DNA of 64,000 bases from Isoetes taiwanensis (lineage: Eukaryota > Streptophyta > Lycopodiopsida > Isoetales > Isoetaceae), in contig JAJEKV010000008.1 of NCBI GenBank assembly GCA_021234155.1, positions 4,078,085-4,142,084 on the forward strand, written 5' to 3'. How positions within the stretch are numbered: position 1 is the stretch's first letter; the number at the start of each line of letters is the position of its first letter. The notes below the pieces were generated by a model that did no database searches, had not been told where the DNA came from, and saw nothing but the letters and a program-made list of their open reading frames with translations. Below are positions 1-10,620 of this stretch, one piece after another. A program made the position numbers and the translations under genes.

Positions 1-296
1 CTATTAGAGGTTATAGCTTGAGAAATATTGTGTAAGATGCAAACCAATAGTAAACATGTGCAAATATAAAGGTAAAAAAATGTCAATGTGAAAATTGAGT
101 TGCCCAACTGTGAAAATCGTGAATAAGTTACAACAAACTACTGACCTTATTGATGTGGTGGGTCTAAGAAAGAGACTATGGGTGGTTATTAACTTGGTGG
201 TGTTGTAAGATTCTTATTAGTAATAAGTTACCAGACTCTTAGACCAACATGCTGAGTACAAATTGTCTGCAACTATAATAACTGCCAGCTTGGGAA

Positions 297-537
297 TTAA
301 ACTCGAAAGCACCTCCTTCTGCCATTGGTCGTAGTGGCTTCAGGTTCCATGTTACTATTGTACTTTCCTCTTCCATATGGCTCAGGATCATCAAAAGAAC
401 CAATAAAACTGTGTTTTAATTTCAAGATATACTTATAGAATGTGCTGTAGTCATATAGTGGGATGCAAAATGCTGATAACAGCATGAATCTCTTGTTGCA
501 ATGGTCCAGCAATGCATTTGCCAACAATTTACAAATT
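297..537 (-). CDS. Possible 3'-terminal exon of an unrecognised gene
   Basis: On the minus strand an open frame runs from a consensus acceptor (TTTTCAG, just right of 537) to a TAA at 297-299. It encodes about 80 residues including DHCNKRFMLLSAF and FDDPEPYGRGKY near the C-terminus. No family is recognised. The upstream exon-like stretch at 757-868 lies on the same strand, so both may belong to one host gene running leftward. The surrounding sequence is AT-rich like plant introns. Chance openness in AT-rich DNA cannot be excluded. Confidence 0.25.
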
Positions 538-756
538 CTGAAAACCACCATATGCAAATTAAGTTACCTTGCACATATAACTACCAACATCTACATTTTT
601 TCTTTTTCATTTTAAGAAAGAAAAAAATCTTCTATGATGAAAACCTTATAGAAATTCAATAAACTCAAAGTCCTAGCAATTTAGAATAGTCAAGGATTAT
701 GCCTCCACAAAATAGTTTACAGAAAACAGATAGAAGTAATATTAAAGGAATCTAAC

Positions 757-868
757 CTGGCTTGTAATCTGGCGACCATAAATGCAAAGCATTTCAAGAA
801 AATTATGCATATCCATTGAATAAAATCTCGAAGCCTTGGAAATCTGTAATTCTGGCGGCAAGTGCTCA
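757..868 (-). CDS. Possible internal exon of an unrecognised gene
   Basis: This 112-nt block is bounded on the minus strand by an acceptor (TTATTGCAG) and a donor (GTTAGA). One nucleotide plus 37 codons are fully open, reading for example LPPELQISKASRFYSMDM and MLCIYGRQITSQ. The composition looks like real protein and both splice sites fit the consensus. No family is recognised. It probably pairs with the terminal exon at 297-537, with further exons to the right that I could not define. Confidence 0.3.
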
Positions 869-1960
869 CTGCAATAAGACGAATTGATAGAATTTTCATT
901 CAACCATGTCAAGTTTGACTTTAGTTTTAAAAAGCAATAATTCAGCCATGAATAGAAAGCGAAGACAAATCATATGTAACACTTAATAAGCTATAAAAAA
1001 CAACTCAATTTGCAGCAAATACTTTTCAAAAGTAATAAAGATTTGGCATGTTGCCTGAGATCTTTGTAACTTATACTTCTATGAGTGTATGTGCAATGCA
1101 ATGCAAAGCTATGGCAAATCAACACTTTTGCCCACAACCCAGTATAAAGTGTGATGCAAAAATACAATACCACAAATGCTTGCAACTTGTTATACCTAAA
1201 AATAATGCAGCAATGCATACTTCTGAATTTGTTTATGACCTTACCCAACCAACATGGATATAATGTAGCTGTATGGTGATGCATAACTAACACCCATAGC
1301 CTCTTCTTCTTCTAATTGCATCCTCCACAATGCAAGCTATAAACGAAGCTAATGATGTAAAAATTGATTTTAGATCTTGGAATAGCAGATATTCTATGTT
1401 ACATGAAACAGCAAACTGGCATTGAAATAACTGGACCGTCATTTCTCGAAAGTCTAATATGAATTCTCACTGGCTTATCCAAATAATGCAACATATCCAC
1501 CCAAATGGCATTGATACAAAAAATGCCATCCATATGGTGGTCTAACAATGCAACAATAATTCCATGAACACATGAAAAATAATCACAAGGTAACATTAGA
1601 AGGTTTGAAAAGAAAAGAGGCCTCTCGTTAGGGTAGCCTCTTTTCTAGTTTTATAAGATAAGATTCTAGGGGGAGGGTTGCTATGTGGGTTCCCTGGTGC
1701 CCTACCATTCACGAACATGGAAACTAATTTTTGTGGAGGTGCTGCCATGCTATGGCAGCATAGAAGAGCATTGCACATAATGACATGTTTAAGCCTGCAT
1801 ATTGACTTGAGCATTTGAATGTAAGGACTACAGATTTGAAGACTCTCATCCCTGAAGATCACAAGAAGACACTTGCTTAAAGAGCCAAGAAGAGGACATT
1901 CATTGAAGATCACACAAGCAAAGCAAGGAAGTAAGATTCAAGCAAAACAAGCTAGAATTT
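869..1960. other. AT-rich flank without a defined gene
   Basis: Only short ORFs without recognisable motifs are present. A small perfect hairpin (GCTGCCATGCTATGGCAGC) lies near 1741-1759. The sequence is probably intron or intergenic DNA of the host locus up to the LTR at 1961. Confidence 0.4.
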
Positions 1961-2526
1961 TGTTTAGGGTCTGGGTTCGGGATCTCCTGCAAGACAGCCC
2001 TCTGTGAGGACCCCTGGATCAAACAGGAGAATCCTAGCTGAGTGTCACGTGGAATTTTGCAAAAGAGAGAAGAAAGAAAGGAAAGGAGAGAGCAAGGCAA
2101 AAACAGTAAGCGGAAATAAGACTTTCCTGATATCAACTTGAGTACATGAACTCTCGTCAAGCGAGAGGAAAACAATCGAGACAAGGTCAAAATCTCATAT
2201 AAAAACTTGAGATCCATCTCTACTCATATATATAGTACAACGGCCTTGGGCCCAAAATAGGTATGTGGCAGGTCTCAGTTTCCAACTCCCGAATCGCCGC
2301 CTGATTTTCGGGGAATCTGGCCGCGCCTTCATTGTGTGCCTGGAATCGCGCTTCACGGAGGCCATCATTTGTCCATTCTGGGTCTCTTCTTTGACTGGGG
2401 CGTGGTCCTCTGCGTGGGTTTCGGCAGGGGCGTGGGTCTACTACCCAATGCTTGACCTGGTGCCTTATTCCTGCCCTGCTCCTGGTCTTCAGGAATAGTC
2501 CTGTACCTGGACGTACAGGACTAACA
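1961..2526 (-). repeat. 3' LTR of element A
   Basis: On the minus strand the LTR starts TGTTAGTCCTG and ends CCCTAAACA (TG...CA ends, 566 bp). It is followed on the internal side by the complement of a G-rich polypurine tract. A TATATATA stretch at 2226-2234, in a block shared by all LTRs here, is the likely U3 promoter. Its U5 half matches 12,894-13,176. Confidence 0.85.
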
Positions 2527-2538
2527 TTCCCCCCCACC
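2527..2538 (-). other. Polypurine tract of element A
   Basis: Minus strand GGTGGGGGGGAA abuts the 3' LTR, the expected place for the primer of plus-strand DNA synthesis. The same arrangement is found beside the element B LTR (42,828-42,838). Confidence 0.75.
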
Positions 2539-2539
2539 A

Positions 2540-5500
2540 AATGACACTCAGTGGAGAGAAAAGCAGGAATAGTCTCATGAGGCGGGAAGTCAGGAACCTT
2601 CTGGAAATCATCTTGGCGACTATGAGGGCGTGGCTCCGAATGATACTTCGTGATAAGATTTTGCCGGTCTTTGAGCGCATCAGAAGTGTTGAGGCCAATT
2701 GAAGGTGACGCCTCAATGAGAAACCCTGACTGCACTATGTCTTCAAGGGCACAGTTGGCGCTCGATGAGAAGGCATGTCTGAAGGCCAAAGGCACCTGCA
2801 CTGGCATTCGGATTGCAATAATAGATTGGACGCTTCCGTACAAGGGAACACTGGAGGAGACATTTCAAAGCTGCACAGAAGCCAGCTTGACGATGAACTG
2901 AGGGATCAGGAGACAAGGCAGCATGCTCCAAAAATTGGGTGAGACCCCAGATGGCTTGAGCAGGCGTCTGCCAACCTCGTTCATTCGGAATACAAATCCA
3001 ATTTCTAGTATGCTCCAATGTTTCACCCTCTTGCCAGACAGAGCGGCGAACAAGGCGTGGATCCCATCGGAGGTCTGTAGAGATGTGAGCGGGAGTCCAA
3101 TTTGCGTGACCAGCCAGAGCCATGGAATGGGAAACGCCAATCAGATGTGAGATATTGACGGCGTGGGGGCGCTCCCAAGGATGCATACAGATGATTTTCA
3201 GGAGGAGGCTGCATCATGGGCTTCTGTGCCTGATCACGGAATTCCTTGAGAAGATTTGCATCCAAAGTCTGACACCATTGTGCCCAGTCTGAACAGGGTA
3301 GCAAAGTGTGCACAGGAGAAGGAACACATTCCGTGGGAATGGTCTGACTTCCAAGGTATACACGAAGAGTGTTGAATCCACCAAGATGCTGTAAATAGAT
3401 CTGGGCAAACTGAATCCCCATATCTTCATTCAAATTTTTCCTGACCTGGTGCAGAGTTTCTGCAATCCAAAGAGGGAGGTGATGAGCAAGCTCGGGCATA
3501 TACTCGTCCTTGAAAGCAGTGGCCCATGTCTGATCCCGAAGATATTTATTCTCAGACATCAAAAGCCATTTAGCATTTTTATTGCCATGGTAAGCACGGC
3601 TTTGCCCATCATCAAATTTATCCTGAGTGTCGGCCAAATAAAAATCATGAATCACATATGCCATGGGTTGAACCAGGCGAAAAATAAAGAATTCCTGATC
3701 ATCACAAGTGAGAAGGCCATATACCAAGACGGGGCATAAGAGACCTTTGTCTTCTATGGAGAGATCAGGCCAAATGGTAAGAAGATCATTTGGGCTGAGG
3801 GTCTCATTAATTTTGTCATTGGCAGAATACCATTTAAGTAGGAAAAGATGACGGCGTGAGACAACATAGTCCACATAGCTTGTGGGTGTTGAGAAATCAC
3901 GTAGAATAGTGAGGGCTAACTGAATATATGTCTCATGTTGAGTATGAGCTTCTTCAGCAGACTGAACAGCTTGCTTCAACTGATGTTCCATGTCATGAAT
4001 TCTGTTGTTTTTCTCAGCAAGAAGGCGTAACTGATCTCTGATCTTCTTATGGGAGTGAGTGGCCTGTGACGATGAAGGTCCATGAGTAGAAAGTTGTAAT
4101 TGAAGACTGGCAATTTCTGTGTTATCAATTAACTTCTGTTTTTGGGCATCTGTGAGCTGAGATTGCAGGGTTGTGACCTGTGTCTGAATTGCTGCGAGTT
4201 GGCTTTCTAGAGCAGAGATGCGGACTTCTCCTTCAGCAGCAAGATGAAGTTGATGGGTGTAATCATTGTGTAAGCTTTTGTACAGAACCTGACTGTCAAC
4301 AAAATTTTTGTCTTTGTCCTTGAGTTGAGCCAGAAGTTCTTGAATAGTAGCTTGAAGTTGAACTTGCTGGTCTTCTAACGTTGTACATGTGTCTTGTTCA
4401 GCTTTGAGAGCCTCACAGGTCTGAAGCAAGGCAGTGTGTTTACTCTGAAGGCTTTCTTCACGAGTCTGAACTTGTGTCGTAGCTGTCTGGAGATCACGGT
4501 GAACAGCATCCGTGGAATCCATAAAGTGTTTGACGCCATTCATGAAATGCTCTTGCGAGTCCTGAAGTCGGAGCCTGCATCCAGCAACATCCTATTCATA
4601 CTGATACAATGCTCGTCTTGACGGGGGAGGAACTAGAGGTTGAAGCGGTAAGGATGGCTGTGGAATGGTGGAAGCAGTGCTTTGAGAGACTTGTTGGGAG
4701 CGGGAATTTTCAACTTGTGTGGACTGGGAAGAAGGGACACGGGACGACGTCGTGGTTGTTGAGGGCGTGGGGAGGGTTGTGCTTCAGGGCGCAGGTGGGA
4801 ACTTTCTTCTTGGAGTTCCATGATAGCAGGAATGACAATATGCTGATGACTGGATGCCGCAGAAGGGGCTTCAAGATTTGTGGGGGTCAAGCGACTGGGC
4901 TCTGGAAGGCAGTGATTGATGATGGCTTGAAAATGAGCACCCATAGCTGATTCAAGACCAGAACCTGGAGACTGTATGATACGATCAACTTCATGAAGCA
5001 GGCACTAGAACATGATTTGGGGCCAATCTACAGAACTGGTGGAGTAAATGGCAGCAATGACAGTATGGAGAAAATATTTATTTATGTGGGTATTTTTGAT
5101 GGAATAACTATAGAACTTTCTCCACAAAAACTTCACAAAGGCTTCATGGGGTTTGGCAATGTTTGTGAGCTTATGAGTGGTGGCGTATGGTTTTTGGCCA
5201 TAAACTGTGACATCATAATCCTGTAAAGCTACCCAATTTAAAGAAGAAGTTCTTCTAGGTAATTGAAATACCCGAGCCAAAAGAATCTGATTGAGAGTGA
5301 TACGATTTTGATCCACCATTGTTTGGTAACCTGCATCTGCCTTGACGAAATGAGCAACGAATTGTCGGAGTTGAGTGGGATTAGGGACCGGGAGTTCTTG
5401 TTTGGAGAACTCAAACAACCCCGTCCAAAGGATAGCGGACAGTGGCAGTCGAGAAAATAACAGACTCAAATAGCTGTTTGGGGTCTGGGTTCGGGAACTC

Positions 5501-6129
5501 CTACAAGACAGCCTTCTGTGAGGACCCTTGGATCTAACAGGAGAATCCGGGGGACTATGTCACGCGGGATTTGCAAGAAGAGAACAAGAAGAAGAAAACA
5601 GAACAAAAGAGAACAATGAGAGGAAAATGATAAGCTTCCTTGATATCAATGATGAACATACATGAGCTCTCGCAATCGAGAGAAGACTGAAAAGAGACAA
5701 GACTCAAAACTCATCTAAAACTCATGTGCTAGCTCTACTCATATATATAGTACAATGGCCTTTGGCCCAAGATAGACACTCTGACTGATCTCAGTGCCGA
5801 CTCCTGGAAGGAGGCCTGATTTGCAGGAATGCTGGCGGTGCCTCTTGAAGTGCCTAGAATCATGCTGACGCTGACGCGGGCGGTGACGGGCCGTCACTTG
5901 TCTGAGCGGCGCCTCTTGTTGACGGACGCAGGCTTTGACTGCGTGGTCTGCTGCTTGGTCTTCTGCTGAGCCTTTGATGACTGACCCGTGGCTGACTGTG
6001 GATCCTTGTTCTTGACCTGGTCCGTCGTATGCATGAATAGTCCTGTACCAGGAGGCACAGGACTAACAATAGCGCTGGATCCATTGGGGCAGTGGCCTGG
6101 AGAGTAGGAAGCTTGGGAGAGGCAGCCAT
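2540..6129 (-). pseudogene. Third ORF of element A, coiled-coil protein, interrupted
   Basis: This reading region starts at an ATG at 6129 (MAASPKLPTLQATAPMDPA) and, without the solo LTR at 5475-6068, would span about 1000 codons. In order it has a globular domain (KNTHIN near 5085, then DWPQI), a Pro/Ser/Arg-rich linker (about 4944-4633), a long Gln/Leu-rich coiled coil (4543 to about 3970) and a second domain with SIEDKGL, RLVQPMAYV and PLWIAETL (to about 3200). A C-terminal region follows in shifted frames down to the polypurine tract. The same order recurs in elements B and D. The first domain vaguely recalls plant putative-transposon-protein domains found in gypsy elements, but I do not recognise it firmly. 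Function is unknown. The frame is broken near 5420 and again near 3200-2800. Confidence 0.65.
5475..6068 (-). mobile_element. Solo LTR (B type) inside ORF3 of element A
   Basis: A complete 594-bp LTR starts TGTTTGGGGTCTGGG and ends AGGACTAACA on the plus strand. It is flanked by identical 5-bp direct repeats ATAGC (5470-5474 and 6069-6073). No internal region is present, so it is a solo LTR left by LTR-LTR recombination. It resembles the LTRs of elements B and C more than those of A. Its TATA box is at 5741-5750. The insertion splits ORF3 of A about 20 codons after the start. Confidence 0.92.
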
Positions 6130-6947
6130 GGCGATTCTCAAAAAGGCAGAAGGCGGAGAGTGATAGAGTTGCAAAAGCTTTGTGTTTAGGGCACGCGTCT
6201 TTTCAGAAAGAGGTTTTATAGGCAACGTCAAAAGTAGAATCTGAACCGTTGGTTGTGCCAGATGGCAGCAAAGATGAAGGAAGCTTCCCAAATGCAAAAA
6301 ATTTGGTTGTTCCAAGCCACAACTAAGAGTGAATGAAGGGTGAAGACGAACCGGAGTGAACGGTAGGATGGGACATCGTGAGGAGGTACGAGTAATGATG
6401 ATGGACGGTCTTGGTATTAAGGAAAAATAATTAAGAGTGGCAACTCGAGAGTCGAAGGTCTTTAAAAATGGTGGCAGACACAGCAATGCGTAGGGTTTGT
6501 ACCATGACGAGATTTGCAGCTAATTAGCAGAATCTTGGATTGGAATGTGCCTTGCATGCCGATACGTCAGGAGCAATGTGATTGGACTACGAGAGAAGCC
6601 TTCAGGCGGTAGGACTTTATAAGACGAGCAAGGTTGCGATAGGAGAACACCAGTTTGCTGCGATGGATATGCCCAACACCATGCCGAAGAATTGCAATGG
6701 ATGGATAATGTGCGGATGAACAAGCTTCGACCTCCGGAAGCGCGCGAAACCGCGGGATCCCTATGGATGGGTAGCATTTGGATCACCGATAATCCCGATC
6801 CCCGACCAACCTGCGGGGCGTGGTGTTGCACTGCCGGGACTGACCGGAGCAATGCCTTTAATCGATCCTGCGTGCTGTGTGCTGCTCGAATCGGAGTAGC
6901 TGTGCTTTTAACTTAGGATTTTGTACATAGACCTAAGCCCATAGCGA
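6130..6947 (-). other. Integrase-ORF3 spacer of element A with a TATA-like site
   Basis: This non-coding spacer lies between the integrase stop and the ORF3 ATG. A near-palindromic TATA-like site, CTTTATAAG, is at 6615-6623, about 490 nt upstream of the ORF3 start. Element B has CTATATAAG in the equivalent place (47,134-47,142, about 500 nt upstream), also followed on the plus strand by ACGA. This suggests, but does not prove, an internal promoter for ORF3. Confidence 0.4.
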
Positions 6948-8115
6948 TTAAGTATAGGCGATGCCCAATTTTGTTTTTGATGCCGCTTTTATAATATAAA
7001 ATATGTTTTGCATTTCTGTGTCTGAGTTGATGTCGGTTGTGTCTGTATAAAAAAGTTTAAGGCGAAAGCCATTAACCAGAGTGGGTAATGGAGTGCCATC
7101 CAATTCAGCGAGTTGAAACACACTGGGTTGCACCACTTTAATAATCTGATAAGGACCAAGCCAGCGAAACTTCAATTTCCCCAGAAAGTTTTTGTATCTA
7201 GAATCGTAAAGAAGAACTAAATCTCCTTCCTTGAATGTCTTTGCTTTGATGTGCTTGTCATGCCATGATTTCCTTAATTGTTGCCCAGTAAGAACACGAA
7301 GATATGCGTCTCTGCGAAGCTCATCCAACTGTTGTAATTGATAGACTCGCTCTTGGAGTGCAGCAGGTGGATCATGCACCGTAGCCAGTTGGAAACGGAG
7401 AGACGGAAGAACATACTCAAAAGGCATGAGAGCCTCCTGGCCATAAACCAATCTGAAAGGTGTGTGCCCAATAGCAATTTTGAAACTTGTATTATAAGCC
7501 CACAAACCAGTAGGTAGCTTTTCCTGCCAGTCAATGCGATAAGCATCACAAATTTTCTTCAAGATGGTAATGAGAGTTTCCCTTGTGGATAATAGGGAGT
7601 GCTCTTTCTGTGATGAATGTGTAAATAATCCGTCAATTCCTTGATGGTCTGATTGACAAAATGAACACCACGATCACTAACAAGTTCCATGGGACAACCA
7701 AAACACGTGATAACATGCGTGTAGAGAACCTTAGCCGTACAGGCAGCAGTATTGTCAGGAAGCGCACAGGCCTCCATTCACTTTCTGGCATAATCCATGA
7801 ACCAGTATGTAGCGCGCACAGGTGTACCGTGCGGGTGGATCTATTGGGACAACAAACTCCATTCCCCATTTGCTGAAGGGTAACGGGGTGGCAACTGGTG
7901 TTAAAGGGAGAGTGTCACGAGCCGTGGGTCGACTCACACGCTGACAGACGTCACAGTTGTGTGCTTGAGCATGGGCATCCTTGAAGAGCGTGGGCCAAAA
8001 ATAGCCCGCTAGAAGAATCTTACAGGCGTGTTATCACCATTGAAATGTCCTCCACCAAGGCCTTCATGAGCTTGTCGAACAATCTCTGGTATTTCATGAG
8101 GAAGAACGCACCGAT
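6948..8115 (-). pseudogene. Integrase of element A
   Basis: The HHCC zinc region is visible (HEGLGGGH near 8060, then a C-x2-C of CDVCQR near 7950). The core follows with SDRGVHFVN (second catalytic Asp) and YYPQG. The C-terminal part has [18 protein letters not shown], a HDKHIKAKTFKEGDLVLLY segment and RWLGPYQI. The stretch expected after YYPQG, which carries the catalytic Glu (NGLAES in element D), is missing near 7585-7595, and the frame shifts there. This copy cannot encode an active integrase. Confidence 0.85.
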
Positions 8116-9800
8116 GCAAAACCATGTCCTTGCCACGTTTATAGAGATGGCCAGCAACCATGGTATAGTCACGGACCTCACGGAGGAAATGTTGATGGCG
8201 TGACCGGAGTTTCTTAGGAGAGAGCGTGGAGTCTTCAGACGGTAATGCACCGAGAGCCAGATATTGCTGATAGTCATGAAACCAATGGGGCATGGCCGTG
8301 ACCAAGAAGAGTTGTGCATCCGGAAAGACATCGAACACCCATGGCCTGGATTCGTCCGTGGTGTGTATCGTGAGAGATAATCGGCACAATCCGAGACTTA
8401 CTAGCCTTGTGAATGATCTCAAAGGGAGCAAATTCTTGTAGAAGCGGGACCCAACGGCAATGCGACCAGCAAGGCGTGGTTTTGTTGATCGGATAAAGGA
8501 GAGCTTGATGATCACAAAAAATTTGATTTTGCTACCCAACAAATAATGACAGAATCTTTGGACACAGAAGACCAGGCCAAGGGCTTCCCGTTCCGTGGCA
8601 AAGAAATTTTGCTTAGCTGGATTAAATTTCCTGCTAGTATAGCGAATAGGTTTGTCTATGTGCGTGCGTCATATGCTTGAGCAAGAACAGCACCAATAGC
8701 AAAAGCCGAGACATCTACATGGACATGAAAAGGTCACTGAGGTGGAACAAGAACTGGAGCTTGAGTTAGCAAAATCTTCAATTTCTGAAATGCTGCATCC
8801 GCCTGGGGATTCCAAGCCTAAGAGGATTCATCACCCGTGAGTTTATGAATGGGATCAGCAATAGCAGCGAGTCCAGGAATGAAGGTTGCATAGTAATTGA
8901 CTTTGCCCAAGAAGGAGCATGTCTCTTTGATGTTCGAAGGTGTGTGAGCCTTTAGCACACAACTGATTTTGGCAGGATCCATGGTGATGCCTTCTTTACT
9001 GACAACATGACCAAGAAGGACACCAGAGGTGACACAAAAAGTACATTTTTCTGAATTTAGACTGATACCATACTCATCACATTTTTGAAAAACAAGCTCT
9101 AATTTGTCAAGATGTTCTTCCATGGAGCTATATGCAGAAAAAGCGTCCTGAAAATTTTATAAAAAGGCATTATCTTTCATATAATCTTAAAATACAGAAA
9201 GCATGATACGTTGAAAAGTGGATGGGGAATTTGATAATCCAAAAGGTACCACTTTGTAGGCAAAAGTGCCCCATGGCGTGGTGAAAGTGGTTTTCAATTG
9301 ATCCTCAGCCCTGATAGAGATTTGGTTGTACCCCGAAAACCCATCCATGAAGGAGTACATTTCATGGCCGACTACCTCTTCAAGAACTTGGTGGAAATGA
9401 TCCTGTTCGATGGCCTGATTTAATTTTCTCTAGTTCACGCAAACGTGTATTTTGCCATTGTGCTTGAGAGCAATTACAACTGGGCTCACCCACTCTGAGT
9501 GTTCGACCTCATAAATCAAGCCAGCTGCAAGAAGTTTGTCTATTTCGGCTTTGACACGGTCTACAGGGGTTGAGCCTGTGCTGTTGTTGTTAGATTGGAC
9601 GCGCATCAGGTTTGGTGGGAATGGTCAGTTCCCCCAACTCTTTCTTGATACCCCTTAAGTCTTTGTAGCTCCACGCAAAGATGTACTTAAACTTCTTGAA
9701 GAGGATGATAGCACGAGCTTTATAATTGTGTGGAAGACTCCGCTGACCAACCCGAAGGTTGATTATCTCCAAGATCCACGACTTCAACTTCTGGAGTTTG
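8116..9800 (-). pseudogene. Reverse transcriptase and RNase H of element A
   Basis: In element order: an upstream RT stretch (VGHEMYSFMDGFSGYNQISI), then VVPFGLSNSPSTFQRIM near 9250, the catalytic box near 9150 reading FQDAFSAYSS, then LVFQKCDEYGISLNSEKCTF and FLGKVNYYATFIPGLAAIA, all typical of Ty3/gypsy RT. RNase H-like sequence follows (8,000-8,800), with VGSRFYKNLLPL and a histidine-rich stretch. Stops interrupt it at several places, and the second Asp of the catalytic pair is Ala. Element B reads FQDD at the same site, so the family motif is probably FQDD. Confidence 0.85.
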
Positions 9801-10050
9801 AATGTGCGGGACTACTTCTGTGTCCTTGACAACATGCACAGGAGGTTGGAATATCACGGGTGGTGCAACACTGCGGTCATGAAAAGAGAGGCCGGAAAGT
9901 GTCAAAGTAATGGTTATTTCAGGACAGCAGCAACATCAACAACGTCATGAGGAGTGTCATCTGTAGGAAAAATATCTACTCACTGGATCCGATTGCAAGG
10001 TGCCAGATATGGATCCAGTAAGGCAGCCACAGCCTGGTCCTGATCAAGGG

Positions 10051-10620
10051 TCATATCGCTCCAAAGATCTGCATACTCAGCGTAAGAAGACAGAGGAAGA
10101 TCGGCCAAGGAGCCTGAACATGATAAATATTTTGAGCTTCTTCCCGAATCAGCATGTGTGAGAGAGATGGCTCAGCATGCTCAACAGAAATGAGCTTGCC
10201 AGTTTCCAGATCCGTGGTGGCATTCAATGTGCCGTCTGTGATGACAAGTTGATCAGTCGCCCAATAATGAATGATTTTAGTTTGGCGGAGGAAGGGTCGT
10301 CCCACTAACATTTCATAATCTCCTGGATCTTCATTAGCTTTCCAAACACCAAACTCCAAGGGAAATTTGAGATTCCCAATACTGATGTGAAGAAGAGGGG
10401 TGACACCTTGAGGTCACGTGATCAGGCCATTGGCAAGCTTGATATCATAAAGGGCACGATAAAGTTGCTTGATGTCCAACTATCCTCGAAGCTTGTCCAT
10501 GATGAGATTGACGGCACTACCGCCATCGATTTGCACATGATTGCTATGTTGATTTCCCACGGTGGCATGTACCATTGGAGTAGAAGTGGCGACAACACCT
10601 ACCAAGACCGTGGGTAGGGG
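10051..10620 (-). pseudogene. Aspartic protease region of element A
   Basis: The motif HVQIDGGSAVNLI (around 10,500-10,545) is the D-G-G-S form of the retroviral-type aspartic protease active site common in plant Ty3/gypsy elements. Downstream is a conserved block with DYEMLVGRPFLRQTK and an ATDQLVITDGTLNATTDLE stretch, also found in B and C. The domain processes Gag-Pol in active elements. It is frameshifted here. Confidence 0.8.
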
